Shown here: positions 50,023 to 57,796 of the stretch, piece after piece | Numbering within the stretch: the stretch's first letter is position 1 | Layout of the letters: every line of letters begins with the position of its first letter | DNA from: Geobacillus proteiniphilus | GTDB taxonomy: Bacteria > Bacillota > Bacilli > Bacillales > Anoxybacillaceae | Assembly (NCBI RefSeq): GCF_001908025.1 | Contig: NZ_MQMG01000001.1 | Coordinates: 152,302-216,301 of the forward strand | DNA: 64,000 bases | Direction of reading: 5' to 3' | The notes under the pieces: model-generated | Database searches by the model: none | What the model was told of the DNA's origin: nothing | Seen by the model: the letters and a program-made list of their open reading frames with translations, nothing else | Translations under genes and position numbers: made by a program

Positions 50023-50688
50023 CTACGCTTGTTCTTCAAGAGCTGCGACGACTTTTTCCGCCGTGCTCCGGCTCGATTGCGGGTTTTGCCCGGTGATCAA
50101 GTTGCCGTCGCGCACCGAGAAATCGGTCCATTTCTCACCGCGGACGAAATTCGCCCCGCGCAGGCGCAAGGTGGACTCCAGCAAAAACGGCATATGGACG
50201 TCAAGCCCGACTTCGCGTTCTTCTTCGTCTGTAAACGACGTGACCGTTTTTCCTTTCACAATCGGCGTACCGTCTTTGTATGTGGCGTTCACCAGCCCTG
50301 ACGGACCATGACAGACAGCGGCGATGATCCGGCCGTCTTCGGCAAACTGCTGCAAGACGTATTGCAGCGTTTCGTTGTCCGGAAAATCGAACATCGTTCC
50401 ATGTCCCCCGGGAAGGAAAATGGCGTCAAACCCGTTCGCATCGTCTTTGCTTAAGCGCGCCGTGTTTTTCAGCGCCGCTTCCGCCTCAGCCCAAGACGGA
50501 TCTTTTTCATTGATGCTGCGCGGATCAAGCGGCACATCGCCGCCTTGAATGCTCGCCACTTTCACATCATACCCTTTTTCTTTAAACACCAAATACGGCA
50601 CGGCAAACTCCTCAAGCCAAAGCCCGGTTTGATGATCGTCCGTGATCGTCGTATGGTTCGTCACAACCATGAGCACTCGTTTCGTCAT
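50023..50688 (-). CDS. DJ-1/PfpI-family protein (Hsp31/glyoxalase-like type 1 glutamine amidotransferase fold)
   Basis: 221 residues, cytosolic. The nucleophile elbow AAVCHGPSGL (Cys about 130) is preceded by DAIFLPGGHGTMFDFPD. The acidic residue pairing with Cys is expected in TGLWLEEFAVPY near residue 25. Such proteins act as glyoxalase III, deglycase or stress chaperones; which applies here cannot be told. The ATG follows AAAGGAGGAATGCGGGC. The only intact gene in an otherwise decayed stretch, with its own terminator. Confidence 0.88.
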   Translation of the reverse strand: MTKRVLMVVTNHTTITDDHQTGLWLEEFAVPYLVFKEKGYDVKVASIQGGDVPLDPRSINEKDPSWAEAEAALKNTARLSKDDANGFDAIFLPGGHGTMFDFPDNETLQYVLQQFAEDGRIIAAVCHGPSGLVNATYKDGTPIVKGKTVTSFTDEEEREVGLDVHMPFLLESTLRLRGANFVRGEKWTDFSVRDGNLITGQNPQSSRSTAEKVVAALEEQA

Positions 50689-50831
50689 GCCCGCATTCCT
50701 CCTTTAGGTTCCGGAATGTTCTCTATCACTCATCATACTTTACATTGGGCAAAAACGGAAAAAATATGCTTGTGAAATCGAATCGCTCTTGATGAAAAAT
50801 AAGTGGAGGAAAACGAAACATCATTCCTCCA

Positions 50832-51251
50832 CGTCCTAATTCATGTCCTGCAGCACTCCGAGCCACGTTGCTTTTTCCGATATTGATGTTTCCCGCGTTA
50901 ACCATAGCCGTAAAATAGAGTATATAATTGCCGGAGTACGTTATGTTGCAAACACCGTATTCGGAAGAGTCAGAAACATAGTAGGAGTTTAGCGTATTGG
51001 AAGAACTGCTGCTGTAGGAGAACCAAAACTGGGGTTGGCGTTCCATTCCAATCGGAAAGAGCATTCTCAAAAGCCGTCCTAATCACTGTGCCGGGGGTCT
51101 AAAGATTGCTTCCCCATTTGTACGTGAGACCGCTCACTCCATTTTTCCAATAGTAAGGTTCTAGAACATAGGCGCGCACCATTAGGGGGGCTGTAAAAAT
51201 GGCTAGCGTCACCGAGAATATAACCGTGATTTTTGCCAATTTCATTTTCAT
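50832..51251 (-). pseudogene. Broken secreted zinc metalloprotease (matrixin-like) gene
   Basis: From the ATG at 51251 the frame gives a signal peptide (MKMKLAKITVIFSVTLAIFT) and a secreted segment (YWKNGVSGLTYKWGSNL), then an in-frame TAG at about 51100. Reading continues (TPGTVIRTAFENALSDWNGT), shifts frame near 51025, and continues as FWFSYSSSSSNTLNSYYVSD to AAGHELG. The sequence stops matching exactly in the HELGH zinc motif (HELGR here). So it has a nonsense codon, a frameshift and a truncation. Confidence 0.7.
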
Positions 51252-51259
51252 CACCCAAC

Positions 51260-51306
51260 ATTGAATATTTTACAACTATAGTAACACAAAATAAAAAATA
51301 TTCAAT
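51260..51306. promoter_or_regulatory. 12-base inverted repeat around the promoter of the broken protease gene
   Basis: ATTGAATATTTT (51260-51271) and AAAATATTCAAT (51295-51306) are perfect inverted copies. On the minus strand they bracket TATAGT (a plausible -10) upstream of the ATG at 51251. Looks like an operator pair. Confidence 0.5.
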
Positions 51307-51454
51307 ATTTTTTTAGGATTATATCCATTCCCTCCGCTCCCATGCCATCCACATCTGCGGGGAATGAATCGGTGGAAGATGATAAAGTAATGTGAATAGA
51401 ACATACATTCTCTTGATTAGGAGGGGCGACATACTTTCAGCCCTCCCTTCATTC

Positions 51455-51495
51455 CAAAAAAGAACACCGCTTCCCCGATCATACGGGAGCGGCGT
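51455..51495 (-). terminator. Terminator of the marR-MMPL operon
   Basis: ACGCCGCTCCCG...CGGGGAAGCGGTGTT imperfect GC-rich stem followed by CTTTTTTG on the minus strand, 13 bases after the MMPL stop. Confidence 0.8.
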
Positions 51496-51507
51496 CAGCC
51501 AGCCATC

Positions 51508-54500
51508 TTAACTGATTTTCTGTTGTTCAAACCCATCCGCTTCGCCCGTCGGCTGCCCAAACGGCCACCAGTTCGCGCGGCCGAACGTGCGGACCATGAC
51601 CGGCACGAAAAGCGGCAGGACGACGAGGGCGTAAAGCAGGAGCCCTGTCAACACAATCGTCGCAATTTGCAAGAGCGACAAGACGCCGGACGGATACATC
51701 GCGGCGAACGTTCCGCCTAAAATGACGGCGGCCGAGATGATGACCGTCCCCATATGGCCCATCGCCGACAGCATCGCTTCCTTCACCGGCCGGCCGCGGT
51801 ATTCGTTGAACCGGTCCATGAGGAAGATGCTGTAGTCAATGCCGAGCGCCAAAAGCAGCACAAAGGCGAAGAACGACACCGCCCAGTTCAAGCCGGCATA
51901 GCCGAGGGCGTTGACGAAAATGAGCTCGGTGACAGCCATCGACGTGTAGTACGTCAACACGAGCGACAAGATCAAATAAAGCGGCATGATGAGCGAACGG
52001 AGCAGCACCGCCAACACGATGGCGATGCCAATGAGCATGAGCACCGCTGTGTGCTGATAGTCCGCGTTCGAAATCGTCTGCAAATCCGCGTACGTGCTGG
52101 TGACTCCGCCGACAGCGATTGTCGCGTCTTCCAACTTCGTTCCTTTCACCGCCCGTTCGGCCGCAGCGCGAATGTCATCGATGCGGCCGAGCGCCGATGT
52201 TGAATACGGATTTTCTTTTAAAATGACATCGAACGTCACGATGCGGCGGTCTTTCGACATATACACGTCTTTCGCCTGTGCAAAGTCTTTGCTTTCGCGC
52301 GCCTCTTTTGGCATGTGCCAGCCGGCCATTTCTTTCTCCGGCGCCGATGACAAATCGGCTAAATACGTTTCCGCCGTTCCGAGGCCGTTGGCCACTTTTT
52401 GAAGGCCGGACGCGCTTTGGTCCAAGCCGTTCACGAGCTGGCCGAGCTGGCCGCCAAGCGCGGAGAAATGCTCAAGCAATTGGCGCTGGCCGCCGTTGAC
52501 TTGCTCAAGTCCGGCCGAGAATTGCGGCAGTTTTTCAACCGCCTGTTTCTGGCCGTCGGCCGCTTTCGTCAATCCGGCTTCGAGCTCACCAAGCCCGGCA
52601 ATGACTTGATCCAAGCCGCCGTTGACCGCCGCTTGACCAGCCGCGAGTTGGGCGAACGATTCGTTCGCTTTCGCCAAACCGGCGCGCGCCTGCTCAAGCG
52701 CCCCGTTCAATTGCGTGAGGCCGTCCGCCATTTGTTTCGTCTGACCGGACAAGGCGGCGACCGTCATTTTCGCTTGTTGGTATTGCCCATCTTGACGGAG
52801 TTCCGGATGTGACTGTTCGACTTGCCCGAGCATCGTCTGCACGGCGGTGAGCTGATCGGCGACAGCTTTTAATCCCGCTTCGATTTGCCGGTACTGGCCG
52901 CTTAGCGCCGACAGCCCTTGTTCCGCCTGCTTGTAGCCGTCAAGCAGCTGATTCGCGCCTTCCTGCAGCTTTTTCGCATTGTCGCGAAGCGTCACTAAGC
53001 CTTTTTTCAGCTCACCGGCGCCCATCGCTCCCCGGCGCACCCCTTGTTCAATTTGGCTGAGACCGGTTTGCAGCTGGCGCAGGCCGTCTTCAAGCCGCTC
53101 CGTTCCGGAGACGAGCTGGCCGATGCCGGATGACGCCTGCTTAAGCTGCGGAGCGGACGAGGACAACTTTTGGCTTGCCGCCTCGAGGCCGGAGCCGATT
53201 TTCTCAATGCCCTCTTTGCCGGCGCCAAGGCCGTTTTTCAGCTGTTTCGCCTGTTCCGTGACAAACAGCTCCTTAATCGGCTCACCCGTCGGGCGCGTCG
53301 CCGAGCGGACGCTCGCCACGCCGTCAACCGTTTCGATCTCGCGGCTAATTTTCTCAATCAACGCCAGCCCTTCTTCCGAATCAAGCGGCTCTTTGCTTTT
53401 CAATACCACCTGCGTCGGCATGGCATCTCCCGGATTGAAATGATCGGCAATGATGTCAAACGCTTTGACGGAACGATAATGATCGCCGATCTCTTCCATT
53501 GAATCAAACGACAGTTTGCCATCATACGTCGCCAACACCGGCACGGTCACGACGGCGACAATCGCCAGCGCCAGAAGCGGACGGGCGAACGCAAATCGGC
53601 CAGCCGCGAGCCAAAGCCGGCTTTGCCCATGCTCGAGCTTCCCCCGCACCGGCCAAAACAGCTTCTCGCCAAGCACCGCCATGAAAAACGGCACAAGCGT
53701 CACGAGCGCCACAAGCAGCACCGCGACCCCGACAGCGACGGCCGCCGCCGATTGGTACAGCTTAAACGTCGACAAACCGATCGCCGCAAAGCCGATCATG
53801 ACGGCAATGCCGCTTGCTGCCACCGTTTTCCCAGCCGTCCGGTACGTGGCGACGATCGCTTCCACCCGATCGCCGCGTTTCGCCAGTTCTTCTTTAAACC
53901 GGCTCAGCAACAAAATGCAATAGTCGGTCCCAATGCCAAACAACACCGCGACTAAAAACGTTTGCGTGAACGTCGACAGCGGGAAATTCACTTTATCTAC
54001 TAAAAACGCAACGACCGACTGCGAGACGACATACGTCGCCCCGACCGCGAGCAGCGGAATGAGCGGCGCCACCGGCGAGCGGAACACGGCGAGCAACACA
54101 ATTAAAATAAAGACGACAGTGATCCCTTCCGTTTTCTTCACGCCTTCCTGCGAGCTCGTCACGACATCTTCATCGATCATCCAGCCGCCGGTGAAATAAT
54201 GCTCGACCTTGACGCCATCGACCGCTTTATACAGGGCGTCGGTCAATTGCTTCGCCGTCCGCCCGGCCGGGTCGATGCTGACGGAAACGAGCATCGTCGT
54301 TCCATCTTTGGAAACGAGTTCTTTTTCCAGCTCCCGGTTGGCAAACGGCGAGACGATGTTCGTTACATGAAGTTCCTCTTTTTTCTTTTCGAGCGCGTTT
54401 ACCGCCCGTTCAATCTCTTTTTTATCGCCCGCCGTCAGCCCGCCTTTTTTGTAAAAGACAAGCACCGCGGATCGTTCATTTTGTTTGTTTTCCTGGCCGT

Positions 54501-54672
54501 TTGCCTCTTTGATCAATTTTGCCGCCAATGACGACGAGTAGCCGTCCGGCACGCTCAGCTGCCCTTTTTCGCGGACAAGCTCGCCCATGTTCGGCGCGGT
54601 CATCATGAGCACCGCCGCCATGATGATCCACGCCGCAAGCACGAACCATCTTCCTTTGATAATCGCCCTCAT
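51508..54672 (-). CDS. MMPL/RND-family membrane transporter with large coiled-coil external domain
   Basis: 1054 residues. Two MMPL halves each have one leading helix and a block of five to six helices (first near 180-350, second from about 850). GTDYCILLLSRFKEEL and GIDYSIFLMDRFNEYR are the paired motifs with the proton-relay Asp-Tyr. Between the halves, residues about 475-760 form a long Gln/Gly/Leu-rich coiled-coil stalk of repeated Q-L-x-x-G-L units, as in the YdgH/YhgE type. Probably exports lipids or amphipathic toxins (family inference). It overlaps the upstream marR by 4 bases. Confidence 0.88.
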   Translation of the reverse strand: MRAIIKGRWFVLAAWIIMAAVLMMTAPNMGELVREKGQLSVPDGYSSSLAAKLIKEANGQENKQNERSAVLVFYKKGGLTAGDKKEIERAVNALEKKKEELHVTNIVSPFANRELEKELVSKDGTTMLVSVSIDPAGRTAKQLTDALYKAVDGVKVEHYFTGGWMIDEDVVTSSQEGVKKTEGITVVFILIVLLAVFRSPVAPLIPLLAVGATYVVSQSVVAFLVDKVNFPLSTFTQTFLVAVLFGIGTDYCILLLSRFKEELAKRGDRVEAIVATYRTAGKTVAASGIAVMIGFAAIGLSTFKLYQSAAAVAVGVAVLLVALVTLVPFFMAVLGEKLFWPVRGKLEHGQSRLWLAAGRFAFARPLLALAIVAVVTVPVLATYDGKLSFDSMEEIGDHYRSVKAFDIIADHFNPGDAMPTQVVLKSKEPLDSEEGLALIEKISREIETVDGVASVRSATRPTGEPIKELFVTEQAKQLKNGLGAGKEGIEKIGSGLEAASQKLSSSAPQLKQASSGIGQLVSGTERLEDGLRQLQTGLSQIEQGVRRGAMGAGELKKGLVTLRDNAKKLQEGANQLLDGYKQAEQGLSALSGQYRQIEAGLKAVADQLTAVQTMLGQVEQSHPELRQDGQYQQAKMTVAALSGQTKQMADGLTQLNGALEQARAGLAKANESFAQLAAGQAAVNGGLDQVIAGLGELEAGLTKAADGQKQAVEKLPQFSAGLEQVNGGQRQLLEHFSALGGQLGQLVNGLDQSASGLQKVANGLGTAETYLADLSSAPEKEMAGWHMPKEARESKDFAQAKDVYMSKDRRIVTFDVILKENPYSTSALGRIDDIRAAAERAVKGTKLEDATIAVGGVTSTYADLQTISNADYQHTAVLMLIGIAIVLAVLLRSLIMPLYLILSLVLTYYTSMAVTELIFVNALGYAGLNWAVSFFAFVLLLALGIDYSIFLMDRFNEYRGRPVKEAMLSAMGHMGTVIISAAVILGGTFAAMYPSGVLSLLQIATIVLTGLLLYALVVLPLFVPVMVRTFGRANWWPFGQPTGEADGFEQQKIS

Positions 54673-55121
54673 TTCGCTTCTTCCACCTCCTGCAGCACGT
54701 GGGCCAACCGTTCATACGTGCGGATGAACGTTTCAATTTCTTCTTCAGGGAAACGAGCGATCACCTCTTCCACGAGCCGATAGACGTTTCGGTCCATTTC
54801 CGCGATCCATGCTTCCCCTTGTTCCGTCAGCGTTAAGACAACGACTCGCCGGTCGCTCTCATCGCGGTCGCGGCGCAGCCAGCCTTTGTCGACGAGGCGA
54901 TTCGTCATCGCCGTCACCGCGCTTTTGTTCACGCCGAACATTGCCGCAAGCTCCGTTGACGTGCACGTCCCCCGCCGCCGGATGTAGCGAAGCAAATAAT
55001 ATTGATCGTGCGTCATCTCTTCGCAAAGGCTGTCTTTGACAAGCGCTGCTCCGCGTTTCATCACGAGAAACGACACGGACAAATAGCGGTCAATCCACTC
55101 ATCGATGTTTCGTCCCATCAT
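54669..55121 (-). CDS. MarR-family repressor of the MMPL transporter operon
   Basis: 150 residues, winged helix from about 37 to 105: TSTELAAMFGVNKSAVTAMT recognition region, wing RRDRDESDRRVV. The ATG at 55121 follows GGGAGGTGAGTGA. The stop overlaps the transporter start (ATGA), the layout of a drug-responsive repressor with its pump. Two identical palindromes upstream are the likely autoregulatory operators. Confidence 0.9.
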   Translation of the reverse strand: MMGRNIDEWIDRYLSVSFLVMKRGAALVKDSLCEEMTHDQYYLLRYIRRRGTCTSTELAAMFGVNKSAVTAMTNRLVDKGWLRRDRDESDRRVVVLTLTEQGEAWIAEMDRNVYRLVEEVIARFPEEEIETFIRTYERLAHVLQEVEEAK

Positions 55122-55139
55122 TCACTCACCTCCCCATTT

Positions 55140-55154
55140 GTTCAATGATTGAAC
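55140..55154. promoter_or_regulatory. MarR operator, copy 1
   Basis: GTTCAATGATTGAAC is a perfect 7-1-7 palindrome, 19 bases upstream of the marR start, overlapping the leader. Confidence 0.75.
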
Positions 55155-55198
55155 TATTTCCTAGGTCAACGCGTTGGAAACCGGTACGCACCCATTTT

Positions 55199-55213
55199 GT
55201 TCAATGATTGAAC
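55199..55213. promoter_or_regulatory. MarR operator, copy 2
   Basis: Identical GTTCAATGATTGAAC, 59 bases (centre to centre) from copy 1. The interval would hold the promoter, although I could not pick convincing hexamers. Confidence 0.75.
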
Positions 55214-55340
55214 CATTTTTAATGTAACAAGGTGGGGATGAAAAATCAATCTTTTTTTCTATACACGACCAGCAACCATTCGATTTTTTCGAGCCAATCA
55301 AGACTTTGCGGGAACTTTTTTCGGTTCACTTGGATTGCTG

Positions 55341-55505
55341 TTGACACTCCACACACCTAAAGGCGCGGGATTCTTGGGTCGTTCGCGTCCTCATCCATTT
55401 CTGGTTCGGACAACGCCCAAGTTCGGGGGTGTGTCATCACCCCGTCCCATCGGGTTAAGATGTACCCCAATGGGCGGCGCACCTGTGACCAGTGCGCTAG
55501 ATTAG
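55341..55505 (-). ncRNA. Predicted omega-RNA (reRNA) of the TnpB element
   Basis: In TnpB systems the guide RNA scaffold comes from the tnpB 3' end plus the right end, with the guide taken from the flank. Here 160 structured, GC-rich bases follow tnpB, including paired segments around GGGGTGATGACACACCCCC. They end in TCAA; the guide would begin CAGCAATCCAAGTG. Inferred by position and architecture. Confidence 0.6.
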
Positions 55506-56557
55506 GCGCTCAAGCCCGAAATCGCTTTGGCGATGTTAATGGCGCCATTCAAGTCGGCATGGAGGGTGTATCCGCACTTTTGGCATCGGAAGCGGATGCC
55601 GTTTCGGTTCGCTTTCTCTCGATGCCCGCATCGGCATGTTTGGCTCGTGTAGGTCGGCTTCACCCACTCCACCCGAATGCCCGCCATTTCCGCTTTATAG
55701 GCAATCATCGTTTGCAGTTGATGAAACGCCCAAGAGTGAAGGCTTCGTCCTGCTTCTTTGGCCGATGTTGCCCGTTTCCGAATCCCTGTCAAATCTTCCA
55801 TCCGAATCACGCCAACACCGTTGGCGAGGGCAAAACGAACGATTTGGCGGCTGATTTTATGGTTCCTATCCTTCATCCAGCGGAACTCTTTACGGCCGAT
55901 TTTGCGAATCATATGAAGCTTCTTGGCTTTGCCCAACTTTCGACGCAAAGCCGCGTATCGTCGGCGAATGAAAGCGCATTGGTTGCCCTTGAAAAACAAC
56001 GATTTCGTTCCCACGCTGGCAACGGCAATATAGCGAAGTCCTAGGTCAACGCCCATTGCCTTCGTTTCTTCCCGTTGTTGGACTTCAACTGTGATCGCAA
56101 CAGCCAAGTACCATTTCTTTCTCTTTTTGTAGAGCTTGGCTGCCCCTTGTTTGACGGTTCCATCGAGCAGCCGATTCAGCCATGCTTCTTGATAGGGACG
56201 CGTGACCACCGGCACGCCAATTCGCTTCTCCAGTGTGGGGAATGAAACAGTGTAGAACTCTCCTTTCTTTTCAACCTTTACGTTTTGATTGTTAAAGCAA
56301 CACCATAATGTTCGAAACTTCTTTGTTTTCTGGTTTTTCTTTTGGGACTTCACTTCTCGAATCGTCTGATTCGCGACGGCAGAAGGAAACTGCTGCGACG
56401 AAAACTCTTTAAATAGTTTGCTCGTCGCTTGATTCAGCTCGGGATGATTCAACAGCCAATTCGCAAACGCTGTATTCACTTCTGTCATCCGTTCGTACAT
56501 GTCTTGTTTGACTTTCGTTGGTTTGTGCAATTCCAGCCTTAGTGTGATCGTCGGCAT
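55502..56557 (-). CDS. tnpB: TnpB RNA-guided nuclease
   Basis: 351 residues, complete, ATG at 56557 after AAGGAGGTGAATCC. RuvC catalytic acids are all present: D171 (MGVDLGLRYIAV), E254 (IRMEDLTG) and D335 (LHADLNGAINIA). A zinc-finger domain spans 308-328. One oddity: the first cysteine pair reads TCRCGH (C308, C310), a CxC rather than the usual CxxC, while the second is normal CQKC; this could be a one-codon loss that weakens zinc binding. In this family TnpB with its omega-RNA cuts the empty donor site and so helps keep the element. Confidence 0.92.
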   Translation of the reverse strand: MPTITLRLELHKPTKVKQDMYERMTEVNTAFANWLLNHPELNQATSKLFKEFSSQQFPSAVANQTIREVKSQKKNQKTKKFRTLWCCFNNQNVKVEKKGEFYTVSFPTLEKRIGVPVVTRPYQEAWLNRLLDGTVKQGAAKLYKKRKKWYLAVAITVEVQQREETKAMGVDLGLRYIAVASVGTKSLFFKGNQCAFIRRRYAALRRKLGKAKKLHMIRKIGRKEFRWMKDRNHKISRQIVRFALANGVGVIRMEDLTGIRKRATSAKEAGRSLHSWAFHQLQTMIAYKAEMAGIRVEWVKPTYTSQTCRCGHREKANRNGIRFRCQKCGYTLHADLNGAINIAKAISGLSA

Positions 56558-56900
56558 GGATTCACCTCCTTGTGGCGATTACAGGATACCATTTTTTTCA
56601 TAATCATTCAATATTAAGAAAACGGCTCGCTTTCATCCCACCCCTAAAGGAGTGGGCTTTCTCGCTCGCGGGTCTGTAATGCGTTGACTAAGCTTTCCGG
56701 TTCACGATCGCGAAAATCTCGAATCATATCATCAAACTCATCATCATCTATCGATTGGTTGTAGTAACCATCGACAAAGTATCGCAACGTCTTGAATCTC
56801 TCTTCAATTCCTGCCATTTAGACCTCCTCCTCTCGATCAAAGGGCAACGATCACCTTTTCTCCCCGATAAGAAATAGAGCCCGTTTTTCATTGCTGCTCA

Positions 56901-57251
56901 TCACCGCCCCACGTGATAGCCAAGCCACGCGAGCCACACGCCACACAAATACGTAGCCGCCAAATAAACGACAACCTTCGCCCATTGGCGTTGCTGCATC
57001 ATTTGCACGCTTTCCCATTTTAAGGTCGAAAACGTGGTGAACGCGCCCATAAAGCCGGTGCCGACAAGCAGTTTTGCGGCATCGGCGGCGCCGCTTCCGG
57101 CGAGCCAGCCGAGCAAGAAGGACCCAAGCAAGTTGACAATGAGCGTCCCGAGCGGAAAACGCGGCGAACGCCGAGCCGCCCAGCGGCTGACGATATAGCG
57201 GGCCATGGCGCCGAAAAAACCGCCGATCGCCACAAACAGCGATGTGTACAT
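56901..57251 (-). CDS. crcB2: Fluoride channel subunit FluC/CrcB (second copy)
   Basis: 116 residues, four membrane helices; small dual-topology-type fluoride exporter. The start at 57251 (MYTSLFVAIGGFFGAMARY) follows AAGGGATTGGATA and overlaps the stop of the first crcB (TAATG). Signature FPLGTLIVNLLGSFLLGW with the channel Asn, and GFMGAFTTFSTLKWES with the conserved Phe box and Na+-site TTFST. Two adjacent copies usually form a heterodimeric channel. Confidence 0.93.
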   Translation of the reverse strand: MYTSLFVAIGGFFGAMARYIVSRWAARRSPRFPLGTLIVNLLGSFLLGWLAGSGAADAAKLLVGTGFMGAFTTFSTLKWESVQMMQQRQWAKVVVYLAATYLCGVWLAWLGYHVGR

Positions 57252-57640
57252 TATCCAATCCCTTCCTTCCGTTCCGGTTGAGCGGCGGCATATCCAGCCC
57301 ATGCGGCGAGCAGGCCGCCAAACAGGCTGGCAGCGATATAAACGGCCGCCATGCCAAAGCGCCCTTGTTCCATCAATTCCACACATTCAACACTGAGCGT
57401 CGAAAACGTCGTATACGAGCCGACAAAGCCGGTTGTGACCGCGGTCTTCCACCATGGCGGCCATGCAGGGAGGCGGGTGAAGAAAACCGTGAGCCAGCTG
57501 AGCAAAAACGAGCCTGTCCAGTTGATGAAAAGCGTCCCGAGCGGAAAGCCGCCGACGGCGGCGGCGGGAACAACCAAACCGAGCCCATAGCGGACAAGCG
57601 CACCGATCATGCCGGCGATGCCGACAGCGAGATAGACCAA
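57251..57640 (-). CDS. crcB1: Fluoride channel subunit FluC/CrcB (first copy)
   Basis: 129 residues from TTG at 57640, six bases after GGAGGGG; the longer frame would begin inside the riboswitch terminator. Four membrane helices; motifs FPLGTLFINWTGSFLLSW and GFVGSYTTFSTLSVE match FluC. Exports fluoride passively. It lies directly downstream of a fluoride riboswitch and is translationally coupled to crcB2. Confidence 0.92.
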   Translation of the reverse strand: MVYLAVGIAGMIGALVRYGLGLVVPAAAVGGFPLGTLFINWTGSFLLSWLTVFFTRLPAWPPWWKTAVTTGFVGSYTTFSTLSVECVELMEQGRFGMAAVYIAASLFGGLLAAWAGYAAAQPERKEGIG

Positions 57641-57660
57641 TAAGGACCCCTCCTTCCAAA

Positions 57661-57740
57661 AATGAACAGACTCCTGCCGCTTCAATTTGCAGCAGGAGTC
57701 ATCAGCCGGAAGCCGGCGGTTATGGCGAACTCCATCGCCT
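57661..57740 (-). promoter_or_regulatory. Fluoride riboswitch (crcB motif) with terminator
   Basis: The minus strand begins AGGCGATGGAGTTCGCCATA and continues to CTGATGACTCCTGC, the conserved pseudoknotted crcB aptamer. The 3' aptamer strand GACTCCTGC is also the left arm of a terminator that pairs with GCAGGAGTC and is followed by a U-rich stretch (TGTTCATTTTT). Fluoride binding should hold GACTCC in the aptamer and allow read-through into crcB1-crcB2. Upstream TGG-TAAAAT is a likely -10. Confidence 0.93.
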
Positions 57741-57796
57741 ATTCGATTGGCATCGCCTTTATTTTACCATATATCCCCTCCCGATGGGAAGCAGAT

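Larger units (their letters stand above)
55341..56675 (-). mobile_element. IS200/IS605-group element carrying only tnpB (IS1341-like)
   Basis: 1335 bases. The left end at 56675 follows TTAC (56676-56679). It carries a hairpin (CCCACTCCTTTAGGGGTGGG) about 20 bases inside. The right end finishes in TCAA (minus strand, 55344-55341) after the hairpin-bearing GCGCCTTTAGGTGTGTGGAG. TTAC target and TCAA end are those of IS608-type single-strand transposition, without target duplication. There is no tnpA, so it needs a helper transposase. Confidence 0.75.
55246..56817 (-). pseudogene. Small gene interrupted by the TnpB element
   Basis: The 5' part (56817 down to 56676) starts with ATG after GAGGAGGAGGTCTAA and reads MAGIEERFKTLRYFVDGYY, then an acidic stretch DDDEFDDMIRDFRDREPESL. 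The frame then enters the element and stops at TAG (56644-56646) after 57 codons. If the element is removed at TTAC (56676-56679) and TCAA (55341-55344), the frame continues through 55340-55246 (VNRKKFPQSLDWLEKIEWLL) to TGA. That gives 78 residues; 142 plus 95 bases is an exact multiple of three. Acidic, cytosolic; weak resemblance to small immunity proteins. Function unknown. Confidence 0.65.

Noticed and set aside
48843..51500. Possible genomic island or defence locus in the decay zone
   Set aside because: Only transposon remnants, two gene relics and one ordinary DJ-1 gene are present; no integrase, attachment repeats, toxin-antitoxin or defence genes seen.
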